From Pseudomonas sp. RIT-PI-S (lineage in GTDB: Bacteria; Pseudomonadota; Gammaproteobacteria; Pseudomonadales; Pseudomonadaceae), in assembly GCF_025642975.1 (NCBI RefSeq), contig NZ_JANZKJ010000009.1, positions 1 to 64,000 on the forward strand: a DNA stretch of 64,000 nt, written 5' to 3'. Positions 35,619 to 44,227 of this stretch are shown here, one piece after another; position 1 is the stretch's first letter; every line of letters starts with the position of its first letter. The notes beneath the pieces were generated by a model. That model was not told where the DNA came from. It was given only the letters and a program-made list of their open reading frames with translations, and ran no database searches. The position numbers and the translations under genes are program-made.

Positions 35619-36050
35619 GTGCAGCGACTTCAAACGATGGTGCTTGTAACAGCGGTGGCCTGCACATTGGCGGCCGCGCACGCAACCGCCAGCGTGGACC
35701 TTTCACCCAAACCAGGCGGCGTCTTCCTGCTCAAGCCCGGCGTCTTCGTGACCACCGGGCAAACCTGCGAAGACCCGGCCAATGCGGGCATCCGCTGGTA
35801 TGACGGCAAGGGCATTCATGGCACAGCCACCCATGCCTGCATCGCCACGATCGTCGCGAAGAAGGGGAAGCGTTTTACCGTGGACCAGTCGTGTGTCGAC
35901 ACCCCTGCGGGCGAGGGGCCACAACGCGTGGAGCGGCAGACCATCACCATCGAGGACGCCTTGACCTTTGTCATCGGCCGAGGCGCCAAGGCCACCCGCT
36001 ACCGCTATTGCCCAACGTATGAGCTGCCGGCCGGTTTGAAGGGGCAATAA
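35619..36050 (+). CDS. Small exported protein of unknown function
   Basis: The 143-residue protein has a signal peptide (MQRLQTMVLVTAVACTLAAA, cleaved near HATA-SVDL) and four or five cysteines in the mature part (TCEDPA, HACIATI, SCVDTPA, YCPTYEL), so disulfides are likely. No family was recognised. The start is GTG at 35619 with GAGGAGG six bases upstream. It follows the delta-60/RTX gene and its terminator, so it has its own transcript or a read-through one. Confidence 0.65.
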   Translation: MQRLQTMVLVTAVACTLAAAHATASVDLSPKPGGVFLLKPGVFVTTGQTCEDPANAGIRWYDGKGIHGTATHACIATIVAKKGKRFTVDQSCVDTPAGEGPQRVERQTITIEDALTFVIGRGAKATRYRYCPTYELPAGLKGQ

Positions 36051-36068
36051 GCGTTGGTGAAGCCACCG

Positions 36069-36823
36069 AGGGTTCATCCAGGCGATTTACCAGGAGGTAG
36101 TTTGAGCGCACCCGTTCGGAATGCCTCTGGCATAGCCATCCGCGCGATGTAAAGGCTAACTCGCGCGTGGGAGCGGATTTATCCGCGAAGGGAAACACCA
36201 CATCTTCAGGCGTTACGCGCCGTCGTTGATTCGCGGATAAATCCGCTCCCACGGGTGCAGTCAGGCGCAACGCTCCACACCCCCTACAACGCAAGCGCCG
36301 TCAGCGGCAGCGCCTTGATGAGGGTTCATTCCGGCGATTTACCAGTAGATAGTTTGAGCGCACCCGTTCGGAATGCCTCTGGCATAGCCATCCGCGCGAT
36401 GTAAAGGCTAGCTCGCGCGTGGGAGCGGATTTATCCGCGAAGGGAAACACCACATCTTCAGGCGTTACGCGCCGTTGTTGATTCGCGGATAAATCCGCTC
36501 CCACGGGTGCAATCAGGCGCAACGCTCCACACCCCTACAACGTAAACGCCGTCAGCGGCAGCGCCTTGATGAGGGTTCATCCAGGCGATTTACCAGGAGG
36601 TAGTTTGAGCACAGCCGTTCGAAATGCCTCTGGCATAGCCATCCGCGCGATGTAAAGGCTAGCTCGCGCGTGGGAGCGGATTTATCCGCGAAGGGAAACA
36701 CCACATCTTCAGGTGTTACGTGCCGTCGTTGATTCGCGGATAAATCCGCTCCCACGGGTGCAATCAGGCGCAACGCTCCACACCCCCTACAACGCAAACG
36801 CCGTCAGCGGCAGCGCCTTGATG
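36069..36823. repeat. Three tandem copies of a 252-base unit with REP palindrome
   Basis: Copies at 36069-36320, 36321-36571 and 36572-36823 are near-identical. Each contains a perfect 23-base inverted repeat beginning GTGGGAGCGGATT; the arms are 36167-36189 with 36230-36252, 36419-36441 with 36482-36504, and 36670-36692 with 36733-36755. Each ends with CAGCGGCAGCGCCTTGATG, which in the last copy is the 3' end of the ABC ATPase gene (stop at 36787-36789). The first two copies therefore carry a detached duplicate of that gene end. No gene lies in 36051-36786. Confidence 0.93.
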
Positions 36824-37602
36824 TAGTCCGTGCCGGGGGCTACGTAGGGCCCGTCCTCGGTCAACTCGTGCAGCAGCTCATCGCGCAGCTGCTGGAACGC
36901 CAGGCCATTACGCAGGCGCGGGTGGGGCAGGGTGACCTCGACGATGCGCTTGATCCGTCCTGGCCGCGGCTCCATCACTACCACACGGTCGGCCAGGTAG
37001 ATCGCCTCTTCCACGTCGTGGGTCACCAGCAAGGTGGTGACCTGGGCGCGGGCACGGATGCGCAGCAGTTCGTCCTGCATCTGTTGGCGCGTGAGGGCAT
37101 CGAGGGCGCCGAAAGGTTCGTCGAGCAGCAGGATGCGTGGGCTGGCCACCAGCCCGCGGGCGATGGCTACCCGCTGCGACATGCCCCCGGACAGTTGATG
37201 CGGATAGGCCTGGGCGAAGTCGGCAAGGCCCACCAGGCCAAGGAAATCACTTACCCGCTGTTGGCGCTGGGCCGGGCTCAGAGGCGAGGTCGCCAGCCCC
37301 AGGGCAACGTTCTCGGCAGCGGTAAGCCAGGGGAACAGGCGGTGCTCTTGGAACACGATGCCGCGGTCGCCGCCCACGCCTTTGGCCGCCTTGCCATCGA
37401 CCAGGATCTGCCCGTGGTAGGCCGGGTCCAGCCCTACCAACAGGCGCAGCAAGGTGGACTTGCCACAGCCGCTGGCGCCGACGATAGCGATGAATTCGCC
37501 GTCGGCGATCTCTAGGTTGAAGTCGCGGATGGCTTCGAGCTCGCCACCTTCGACGGCGAAGTGCTTGCCCACATGGGCGAAGCGGACCAAGGGTGCGTTC
37601 AT
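36787..37602 (-). CDS. ABC transporter ATP-binding protein (SsuB/TauB-like)
   Basis: The 271-residue protein has the complete ABC ATPase set: Walker A GASGCGKST, Q-loop GIVFQEHRLFPW, signature LSGGMSQRVAIARGL, Walker B RILLLDEPFGALD and switch THDVEEA. The family is the nitrate/sulfonate/taurine importer group. Its start overlaps the fused permease stop by four bases (37599-37602), so the two are translationally coupled. The binding protein at 41939-42988 is the probable partner. The last 37 coding bases are within the duplicated unit of the 252-base array. Confidence 0.93.
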   Translation of the reverse strand: MNAPLVRFAHVGKHFAVEGGELEAIRDFNLEIADGEFIAIVGASGCGKSTLLRLLVGLDPAYHGQILVDGKAAKGVGGDRGIVFQEHRLFPWLTAAENVALGLATSPLSPAQRQQRVSDFLGLVGLADFAQAYPHQLSGGMSQRVAIARGLVASPRILLLDEPFGALDALTRQQMQDELLRIRARAQVTTLLVTHDVEEAIYLADRVVVMEPRPGRIKRIVEVTLPHPRLRNGLAFQQLRDELLHELTEDGPYVAPGTDYIKALPLTAFAL

Positions 37603-39179
37603 GCATGCCTCCAGCGCGTGGCGCGGCGTTCGAAGAATTGCCCAAGGGTGTTGAGCAGGGCGCCGGTCAGGCCGACCAGCAGCATGGCGCCGAGTATCTG
37701 GTCCATGCGCATCAGTTGTTGGGCGCCGATCATCAGGCTACCGATGCCCCCGTTGGAGGGCATGAAGTATTCCGCGCCTATGGTGCCCAGCCAGGCGTAG
37801 ATCAGGGCCACGCGCAGGCCGGCGAACAGGTACGGCGCGCAGCCCGGCAGCACCAGCCGCAGCAGCCGCTGGCGACGGCTCAGGCGCAGCACCTGCGCAG
37901 CCTCGAGCAGTTGCGCCGGCAATTGCGCCACGCCGCGCTGGGCGGCCACCAGCATCGGGAAGAAGGTCGCCAGGGCAACGAAGGCCCATTTTGCTGGCTC
38001 GCCGAGGCCGCACCAGGCGGTGATCAAGGGCACCCAGGCGAAGATCGCGATCTGCCGCAGCGCGCTGAAGGTGGGCGCCAGCACCCGCTCGGCTGGCCGC
38101 CATAGGCCCAGCACCAGGCCGCAGAACAGGCCCAGGCTGGCGCCGATGATCAGCCCGCCCAGGGTGCGGGTGAGGCTGATACCCACCGCCAGCGGCAAGC
38201 TGGCGTCGGCGAAGCCGGCGAGGACCGACCGCGCCACCGCCAGCGGGGCGGGCAGCAGCTGTGGGTTGACCCAACCCTGCGCCGCGCTCGATTGCCACAA
38301 CGCCAACAGCGCCACGGGCAGCACCCAGGCCAGCCACCTTTGGCGGCCAGCGCTGCCGGCGCGCAGCTGAGCGATGGCGGGGTGCGGCCAGAACACCAGG
38401 CGCCGCTCCACCCGGCTCAAGCCCCGGTCGAACATCAGCCCGAGCAGGCCGATCACCCCGATGCACACGAACACGATGTCCAGCATGAACAGCTGGCGCG
38501 CCCAGACCATCAGGTAGCCGATGCCCTCGCTGGAGGCCAGCAGCTCTACCGCCAGCAACGAGGCCCAGCCGGCCGACACGGCCAGGCGCACCCCGGCCAT
38601 GAACGCCGGCAGCGCGGCGGGCAGCACCAGCAGGCGCACGCGCTGGCCGCGGCTGAGGCCCATCACCTGGGCGGCTTCGCGCAGCCGGGGCTGAGCGTCA
38701 CGCACGCCCACCAGGGTGTGCAGGGTCACGGGTACGATCACTGCCTTGATCAGCACAATCAGCTTCAAGGTTTCGCCAATGCCGAAGCACAGCATGAACA
38801 GCGGAATCCAGGCCAGGGTCGGCACCTGGGCGAGCGCGGTGAACGTGGGCAGGATCATCCGCTCTGCCAACCGCTGGCTGCCTAGCCAGGCGCCGAGCAG
38901 CGCGCCACAGCCGACCCCCGCGAGCAAGCCGCCCAGCAGGCGCTTGAGGCTGATCCACAGGTTGAGCCAGAGGTCGCCAGCGGCCAGCTCCAGCGCGCTC
39001 TGCCACACCAGGGCGGGCGCGGGCAGCACCTGTTTGCTGGTCCAGTGATGAGCGCTGGCTACCGACCACAGCACGAAAAGCGCCAACGGTACCAGCCATG
39101 GCAGCAACCGCTGACGCAGGCGCGCAAAGGGCAGGGCGGAGCGCGGAACGGTGGGGTGGGAACTGATAGGTGCGGTCAC
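37599..39179 (-). CDS. Fused double ABC permease (two SsuC-like domains in one chain)
   Basis: The 526-residue protein contains two complete permease domains in tandem. Each has its own EAA loop: LREAAQVMGLSRGQRVRLLV at about 167-186 and LLEAAQVLRLSRRQRLLRLV at about 424-443, with about 12 membrane helices in all. Sulfonate importers normally use a homodimer of one about 260-residue SsuC, so here the dimer is made within one chain. The domains are similar in layout, consistent with internal duplication. It is coupled to the ATPase gene by a four-base overlap. Confidence 0.92.
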   Translation of the reverse strand: MTAPISSHPTVPRSALPFARLRQRLLPWLVPLALFVLWSVASAHHWTSKQVLPAPALVWQSALELAAGDLWLNLWISLKRLLGGLLAGVGCGALLGAWLGSQRLAERMILPTFTALAQVPTLAWIPLFMLCFGIGETLKLIVLIKAVIVPVTLHTLVGVRDAQPRLREAAQVMGLSRGQRVRLLVLPAALPAFMAGVRLAVSAGWASLLAVELLASSEGIGYLMVWARQLFMLDIVFVCIGVIGLLGLMFDRGLSRVERRLVFWPHPAIAQLRAGSAGRQRWLAWVLPVALLALWQSSAAQGWVNPQLLPAPLAVARSVLAGFADASLPLAVGISLTRTLGGLIIGASLGLFCGLVLGLWRPAERVLAPTFSALRQIAIFAWVPLITAWCGLGEPAKWAFVALATFFPMLVAAQRGVAQLPAQLLEAAQVLRLSRRQRLLRLVLPGCAPYLFAGLRVALIYAWLGTIGAEYFMPSNGGIGSLMIGAQQLMRMDQILGAMLLVGLTGALLNTLGQFFERRATRWRHA

Positions 39180-39225
39180 GGCAGGCGGGCTTCAGGTTGG
39201 GTGGAAGAACTGGGTGCGGCGGTTG

Positions 39226-40134
39226 TCACGCGACCTCCGCGTCGATCGCCACCAGCGTTTCGATAAAAGCCCGGGCGCCGGGCGACAAGCGAAACCCGGC
39301 GCGGCTGACCACGCCGCAATGGGCGCGCAGGCTGGACAGGTTCGGCGGCAGGTTGCGCCAGTTGAGGCGCTGGATGTCGCCGCGTTCCAGCGCGGCGGCG
39401 CAGTTGTGCTCGGCGCTCAGGCCAATGGCATCGCTTTCGCGCACGATCTCCAGCAGGGCGGGGAAGTATTCGCTCTGAAAATGTGCAGTGAAATCCTGGC
39501 GGCCGCTGAGGTTGGCCATCACCTTGCGTACCCCAGGCGGGATCAGGCCGCACGCCAGCGGGTAGGCGAACAGGTCGTGGCTGGTCAGCGCGCTCTTGCT
39601 CGCCAACGGATGCCCCGGCCGGCAGAAAAACAGCCCGCCGCGCTGGGCCAGGGGCTGGGTATGGTAGTTAGGGTCGGCCTCGAACTGGCGGATGTCGGCA
39701 ATGAAGAATTCGATCTCGTCCCGGTTCAACGCCCGGCCCAAGCGCTCCCAGTTGTCCACCTGAAAATGCAAGGCAATGCCCGGGCGTTGCCGGTGAAAGC
39801 GCGCCAGCGCGCGCGGCACCACCGTGGCCGCGGGTGAAGGGCCGCAGCCAAAGCGCACCTGCCCGGCGTCGAGCTTGGTCATCTGGCTCACCTCGCTGGC
39901 CAACTGCGCCGCCCCTTGCACCAGCTGCCGCGCATGCGCCAACAGCACTTCACCTTCTGGGGTGGGGCGCAGGGCCTTGTCCGCGCGGTCCACCAGTTGG
40001 CAGCCGAATTCCTGCTCCAGGTTCTGGATGCTGCGGCTGAACGCCGGCTGGGTAATGCCCATGGCATCAGCGGCCCGAACGAAACTGCGATAGTCGTTCA
40101 GGGCGATGATGTAGCGGAGCTGGCGGAGGTCCAT
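39226..40134 (-). CDS. LysR family regulator of the sulfur-scavenging cluster (first copy)
   Basis: The 302-residue protein has the LysR helix-turn-helix (LRQLRYIIALNDYRSFVRAA, ITQPAFSRSIQNLEQEFGC) and a substrate-binding domain with RFGCGPSPAATVVPRALARF and FFIADIRQFEADPNYHTQP. It is closely related to the LysR at 43139-44086 (RFGCGPAPAAGLVPRAIGRF; FFVADTRQFEADPDYETLR). It heads the permease-ATPase operon, with 46 bases to the permease start. AT-rich sequence upstream (40180-40260) is a likely promoter zone. Confidence 0.9.
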   Translation of the reverse strand: MDLRQLRYIIALNDYRSFVRAADAMGITQPAFSRSIQNLEQEFGCQLVDRADKALRPTPEGEVLLAHARQLVQGAAQLASEVSQMTKLDAGQVRFGCGPSPAATVVPRALARFHRQRPGIALHFQVDNWERLGRALNRDEIEFFIADIRQFEADPNYHTQPLAQRGGLFFCRPGHPLASKSALTSHDLFAYPLACGLIPPGVRKVMANLSGRQDFTAHFQSEYFPALLEIVRESDAIGLSAEHNCAAALERGDIQRLNWRNLPPNLSSLRAHCGVVSRAGFRLSPGARAFIETLVAIDAEVA

Positions 40135-40300
40135 GGGGCGTCCTTGCGGCGGTGGTTCGGTGATGCGAAACAAGCGAAGTGTGAAAGTAACTAGTTATTT
40201 CGTCCAAGAAGGTTATCTTGGACTGTTATTTGATCTGGTTATAAGTCTCGGTGTGGTTCCTAGGCTCCCCCAACTGGAGGAGGAGCCTGCAAGGCGGGCC

Positions 40301-41911
40301 TCACCACACCCCGATCGGCACTACACGCGCCGATTCCGGCTCACCGTAGCGGAAGAAGCGGGCGCGCTGGTCGATCTCTCCGTTGCTGATGGTGGTGCGT
40401 CGCTTGAGCCCGCGCAGCCATTCGAACAAGTAGCCCAGGTGCTGCTCGCGGATGTGCGCGTAAGCGGGGTCCGCGCCCAGGTCATGGTGTTCGTGCGGGT
40501 CGTTGTCAAGGTCGAACAGCTGCGGGCGGAAGCCGTCGTAGGCCAGGTACTTCCAGCGCTCGCTGCGCACCATGGTCATGCGGCAGCGGTCGATGGGCTG
40601 GCCCAGGCGTTCGCGTGCGGGTGCCTGGAACGCGTAGTCGTACTCGGCGATGGCGTAATCGCGCCACGCCACCGGCTGGCCGTGCAACAGCGGAATGAGC
40701 GAGCGCCCTTCGAGGCGATGGTCCGCGGCGGGCAGGCCCAGTGCATCGAGGAACGTGGGCAGTGCATCGATGGTTTCTGCCAACCGGTGTTGCTCGGAAC
40801 CGCGGGTGGCGTCGGCGGCGGCGCGAGGATCGCGCACGATCAGCGGCACGCCCACGGCGGGCTCGAGCAGAAACTCCTTTTCGCCCAGGTAATGGTCGCC
40901 GAGAAAATCCCCGTGGTCGGCGGTGAACACGATCAAGGTGTCATCCCAGCGGCCGCTGCGCTCCAGCACGTCGATCACGCGCCCGAGCTGGTCGTCCACC
41001 TGCTTGATCAGGCCCATGTAGGTGGGCACCACGTTCAAGCGCACCTCATCCTGGGAGAAGTTCACGCTCTCCTGGTGCTGGCGGAACGCGGTATACACCG
41101 GATGATCGCTGACGGCCTCCGGTGCGGGGCGGTTGGGCGCCTGTACCTGGTCGGCGCTGTAGAGGGCGTGGTAGGGGGCCGGCGCCAGGTAGGGCCAATG
41201 TGGCTTGATATACGACAGGTGCAGGCACCACGGGGCATCGCCCTGGGCCTGGATGAACTCGATGGCGCAATCGGTGGTGTAGACGGTTTCTGAATGCGCC
41301 TCGGGCACCCGCGCCGGCAGGTGGGCATTGCGCATGTGCCAGCCGCTGAGCAGCTCGCCCTGGTCGCCGGCGGCGGCGTTGGCCCAGTCGTGCCAGGGGT
41401 TGGCCCCGCCGTAGCCCAGCTCGCGCAGGTAATGGGTATAAGGCGCGCCCTCGCGCTTGTCGGCGAACTGTGGCCCATCGGGGTAGATACCGTCGTGGCG
41501 CATGTAGGCTTCGAAGCCCACTTCGCTCAGTTGTTCCTGCTTCAGCGCGTCGGCGCCCACATGGGCGAGGGCAGCTTCATTGGGCGTGGCATGGGTTTTC
41601 CCCACCAGCGCGGTACGGATCCCGGCGGGGCGCAGGTAGTCGCCGAGGGTCAATTCTTCCAGCGGCAGCGGTACCGCGTTCCAGCTCACCTGGTGGCTGC
41701 TCACGTAGCGGCCGGTATAGGCACTCATCCGCGACGGCCCGCAGATGGTTCCCTGGGTGTAGGCGCGGGTAAAGCGCACGCCTTCGGCGGCCAGGCGGTC
41801 GATGTTGGGTGTGTGCAGATGCCGGTGGCCGTAGCAGGAAAGGTAATCGCGGCGCAGCTGGTCGCACATGATGTACAGCACGTTGCGCACGGGTTTTTGA
41901 GCGTCGGTCAT
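40301..41911 (-). CDS. Cys-type sulfatase (alkaline phosphatase superfamily)
   Basis: The 536-residue protein carries the formylglycine consensus CxPSR as Cys57-Gly-Pro-Ser-Arg61, metal ligands in LYIMCDQLRRDY, and FTADHGDFLGDH for the second metal-binding pair. It hydrolyses sulfate esters, or phosphonate or phosphate monoesters in the related PMH enzymes; context favours sulfate. A formylglycine-generating enzyme is needed and is not in the window. There is no signal peptide, so it should be cytoplasmic, acting after import. It lies 27 bases downstream of the binding protein gene. Confidence 0.9.
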   Translation of the reverse strand: MTDAQKPVRNVLYIMCDQLRRDYLSCYGHRHLHTPNIDRLAAEGVRFTRAYTQGTICGPSRMSAYTGRYVSSHQVSWNAVPLPLEELTLGDYLRPAGIRTALVGKTHATPNEAALAHVGADALKQEQLSEVGFEAYMRHDGIYPDGPQFADKREGAPYTHYLRELGYGGANPWHDWANAAAGDQGELLSGWHMRNAHLPARVPEAHSETVYTTDCAIEFIQAQGDAPWCLHLSYIKPHWPYLAPAPYHALYSADQVQAPNRPAPEAVSDHPVYTAFRQHQESVNFSQDEVRLNVVPTYMGLIKQVDDQLGRVIDVLERSGRWDDTLIVFTADHGDFLGDHYLGEKEFLLEPAVGVPLIVRDPRAAADATRGSEQHRLAETIDALPTFLDALGLPAADHRLEGRSLIPLLHGQPVAWRDYAIAEYDYAFQAPARERLGQPIDRCRMTMVRSERWKYLAYDGFRPQLFDLDNDPHEHHDLGADPAYAHIREQHLGYLFEWLRGLKRRTTISNGEIDQRARFFRYGEPESARVVPIGVW

Positions 41912-41938
41912 GGTAGGTGCTCGGTCAGGGAGGGAGGG

Positions 41939-42988
41939 TTAGAGCGGTTTGCCGTCGTCGTTGTAGGCAGGCCAGAGCGCTTGCAGCTTTTGCCGTTCCA
42001 GCGCCTGGTCAACGAACTGCGGCGCCAGCCAGGCCCTGGCATCGAAGGCACGGCGTATCAGGCCCAAGGTTTTGGCCTGCTCCACGCTGGCCTGCAGGCT
42101 GTCCGCCAGGAAGGGGTCCAGGCGTGGCGAGCCCCGAAACAGCGGGTCGCCGATGCTCAGCTCTTGGTTGAACAACGTGGCAGGCAGTTGGCTGCGTTCG
42201 GCCATCAACCGGGTGTAGGCGTCGCGGTTGCCGGCATCGCTAATCCAGGCGGCATTGGCCACCAGTACGTCGACGATGTGCTGGAGCACCTGAGGGTGGG
42301 CCTCGATAAAGGCTTGGGTCGCGATCAGCCCGGCCTGGGTGGTGGCCAGGGGCGGCAGGTCCTGGGTGCTCAGGGGGAAGGTCACGCCGCGCTCGGCCAG
42401 GCCAAGCACGCCCATGCCAGACCAGGTGGCGTCGATCTGCCCGGCCACCAGCGCGGCGCGGGCGGCGGCCCAATCCAGGCTGACGATCTGCAAATCGCGC
42501 TCTTGCAAGCCCTCGCTGGCCAGTGCCCGGGCGAACGAGAGCTGATCCGCGGTGCCGCGATACACCGCCACCCGTTTGCCCTTGAGGTCGGCCAAGTGCT
42601 GGATGCTCAGGCCCGGGCGCACTGCCAGGTACATGTTGGCGCCACGTGCGCCAAGCACCCAGCGGGTTTCCAGGCCGCTGGCGCGGCCGATGATCGCTGC
42701 CAGGTCGCCCAGCCAGGCGAGGTCCAGTTGCTGGTTGGCCAGGGCCTCGTTGATCGCCGGCCCCGCGCCCTTGAAGAAGTGCCACTCCACGCTGACGTCA
42801 TCCGCGGCGAGCGCCTGCTCCAGCTGCTGGCGGATGTGCGCAAGGCCGACCACGCCAGCCACGAAAGGCTGTGGCCCGGCGCCTTGGTCAGGGCTGCCGA
42901 TGCGCACCACCACCGGGGCGGCCAACGCTTGGCCAGCGAGGAGCAGGGCGAGCAGGGGGGCAGCCAAGTGTTTGCACAGGTGTTTCAT
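41939..42988 (-). CDS. Periplasmic substrate-binding protein (sulfonate/sulfate-ester type)
   Basis: The 349-residue protein has a signal peptide (MKHLCKHLAAPLLALLLAG, cleaved after QALA) and a SsuA/NMT1-like type II binding fold: VVVRIGSPDQGAGP, INEALANQQLDLAWLGD, LKGKRVAVYRGTADQ. It delivers ligand to the fused permease and ATPase at 36787-39179. It is in the same strand run as the sulfatase, with 27 bases between them, so the two are co-transcribed. The upstream frame is open, but ATG 42988 precedes the signal peptide. Confidence 0.9.
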   Translation of the reverse strand: MKHLCKHLAAPLLALLLAGQALAAPVVVRIGSPDQGAGPQPFVAGVVGLAHIRQQLEQALAADDVSVEWHFFKGAGPAINEALANQQLDLAWLGDLAAIIGRASGLETRWVLGARGANMYLAVRPGLSIQHLADLKGKRVAVYRGTADQLSFARALASEGLQERDLQIVSLDWAAARAALVAGQIDATWSGMGVLGLAERGVTFPLSTQDLPPLATTQAGLIATQAFIEAHPQVLQHIVDVLVANAAWISDAGNRDAYTRLMAERSQLPATLFNQELSIGDPLFRGSPRLDPFLADSLQASVEQAKTLGLIRRAFDARAWLAPQFVDQALERQKLQALWPAYNDDGKPL

Positions 42989-43064
42989 GGGGGCGGTTCC
43001 AGGCACAAAGGTTGGCGCTATTTCGCCGCCGGCGGACCGATGCCACAAGCGCATTCGTTGAATA

Positions 43065-43091
43065 GCCGCCATGCACCCCATGCATGGCGGC
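43065..43091 (-). terminator. Perfect 11-base hairpin between LysR and binding-protein genes
   Basis: GCCGCCATGCA (43065-43075) and TGCATGGCGGC (43081-43091) pair perfectly around a 5-base loop. It is downstream of the LysR stop (43139) and upstream of the binding protein start (42988). No T run follows, so it could be a factor-dependent terminator, an mRNA end barrier, or an operator. Confidence 0.5.
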
Positions 43092-43138
43092 CGGGTGTCA
43101 TTCGCGGGCCGCGCAGGCATCGCACAAGGTTTGCTGGC

Positions 43139-44086
43139 TCACACCGCCAGCCGGGTCAGAGCCTCGCGCTGGTCTTGCAGGTCTTCGTCGGCCTGGCGGA
43201 TGTACTCGATCATGGCCCGGCTCAGCGGCGACAGGCTGCGGCCGCTGCGGTGCACGATGCCGTAGCGGGTGAAGGTTTCTTCGCAGGCGGGGTCCAGCCC
43301 CTGCACCTCCAGCCGCACCAGCCGGCCACCGGCGCTGGCCAGGGCATCGTTATAGACACCGCAGATACCGATAGCATCGGAGTGCAGCACCACGGCCAGC
43401 AGGCTGGCGGTGTGTTCGCACTGCACCGTGGGCAGGTAGTCCGGCTTGCCGCTGAGCTCCACGATCACCTTGCGAAGGTTGGGCGGGCGGATGGTCACCG
43501 CCAAGGGGTAACTGAACAGTGCTGCGGGCGGCACGCTTTTCAGCGCGGCAAGAGGGTGGCCCTGGCGGCAGCAGAAGTGCCATTTGCGCGGTTGCAGGCG
43601 CAGGGTCTCGTAGTCTGGGTCTGCCTCGAACTGGCGGGTGTCGGCCACGAAGAACTCGAACTCCTGGGCCAGCAGCCGCTGGGCCAGGCTCTGCCAGTCC
43701 TCCACCTGCAGGTTCACCCGGGCCCGCGGGTAGCGTTCGATAAATCGCCCGATGGCCCGGGGCACCAGGCCCGCTGCGGGCGCCGGGCCGCAACCGAAGC
43801 GTAGCTCGGCGGTTTCGATGCCATTGAGCTGGGCGATTTCATTGCTCAGTTGGGACGCCCCGCTGACCAGCCGCCGCGCATGTTCGAGCACCACCAGCCC
43901 TTGCTTGGTGGGCGGCAGGTTCTTCTGCGCGCGGTCCACCAGTTGATGCCCCACCAAGTGTTCGAGGGCCTGGATGCTACGGCTGAAGGCCGATTGCGAA
44001 AGGTTAACGGCGACCGCCGCGGCCACGAAGCTGCGGTGTTCGTGAAGCGCGAGCAGGTGGCGTAACTGGCGCAGGTCGATATGCAT
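43139..44086 (-). CDS. LysR family regulator of the sulfur-scavenging cluster (second copy)
   Basis: The 315-residue protein has the LysR helix-turn-helix (LRQLRHLLALHEHRSFVAAA, NLSQSAFSRSIQALEHLVGH) and a sensor domain closely matching the LysR at 39226-40134, so the two are paralogues. Its ATG at 44086 is divergent from the TonB receptor start at 44228; the 141-base, AT-rich gap between them is the likely operator. SftR, a LysR protein controlling sulfate-ester genes in P. putida, is a plausible analogue; the effector is not shown. Confidence 0.9.
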   Translation of the reverse strand: MHIDLRQLRHLLALHEHRSFVAAAVAVNLSQSAFSRSIQALEHLVGHQLVDRAQKNLPPTKQGLVVLEHARRLVSGASQLSNEIAQLNGIETAELRFGCGPAPAAGLVPRAIGRFIERYPRARVNLQVEDWQSLAQRLLAQEFEFFVADTRQFEADPDYETLRLQPRKWHFCCRQGHPLAALKSVPPAALFSYPLAVTIRPPNLRKVIVELSGKPDYLPTVQCEHTASLLAVVLHSDAIGICGVYNDALASAGGRLVRLEVQGLDPACEETFTRYGIVHRSGRSLSPLSRAMIEYIRQADEDLQDQREALTRLAV

Positions 44087-44227
44087 GATTCACATCCGAA
44101 GTATCGGGCAAATGCAATTGCCCGAAGGGGTTCGGCCTCTTTATAAAGTCATCGCCTTATTCGGTAAATATTTAAAAAAAGATAAATATAGAACCGAATC
44201 GAATATGACATGACCCAGGAGCCCCCT
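44087..44227 (+). promoter_or_regulatory. AT-rich divergent promoter region for LysR and TonB receptor
   Basis: About 70 bases (44140-44205) are strongly AT-rich in an otherwise GC-rich region and include TATTTAAAAAAAG. A short inverted repeat GCCCGAA/TTCGGCC lies at about 44118-44137. LysR proteins bind dyads in such divergent regions; I cannot define exact boxes. Confidence 0.45.

Noticed and set aside
35971..36797. Three similar 70-110-residue frames repeated in 36069-36797
   Set aside because: They are generated by the 252-base tandem units and REP palindromes; no ribosome sites and no protein-like conservation.
41294..43804. 836-residue plus-strand frame over the sulfatase, binding-protein and LysR genes
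   Set aside because: It crosses three well-supported minus-strand genes and their intergenic hairpin; no ribosome site or domain supports it.
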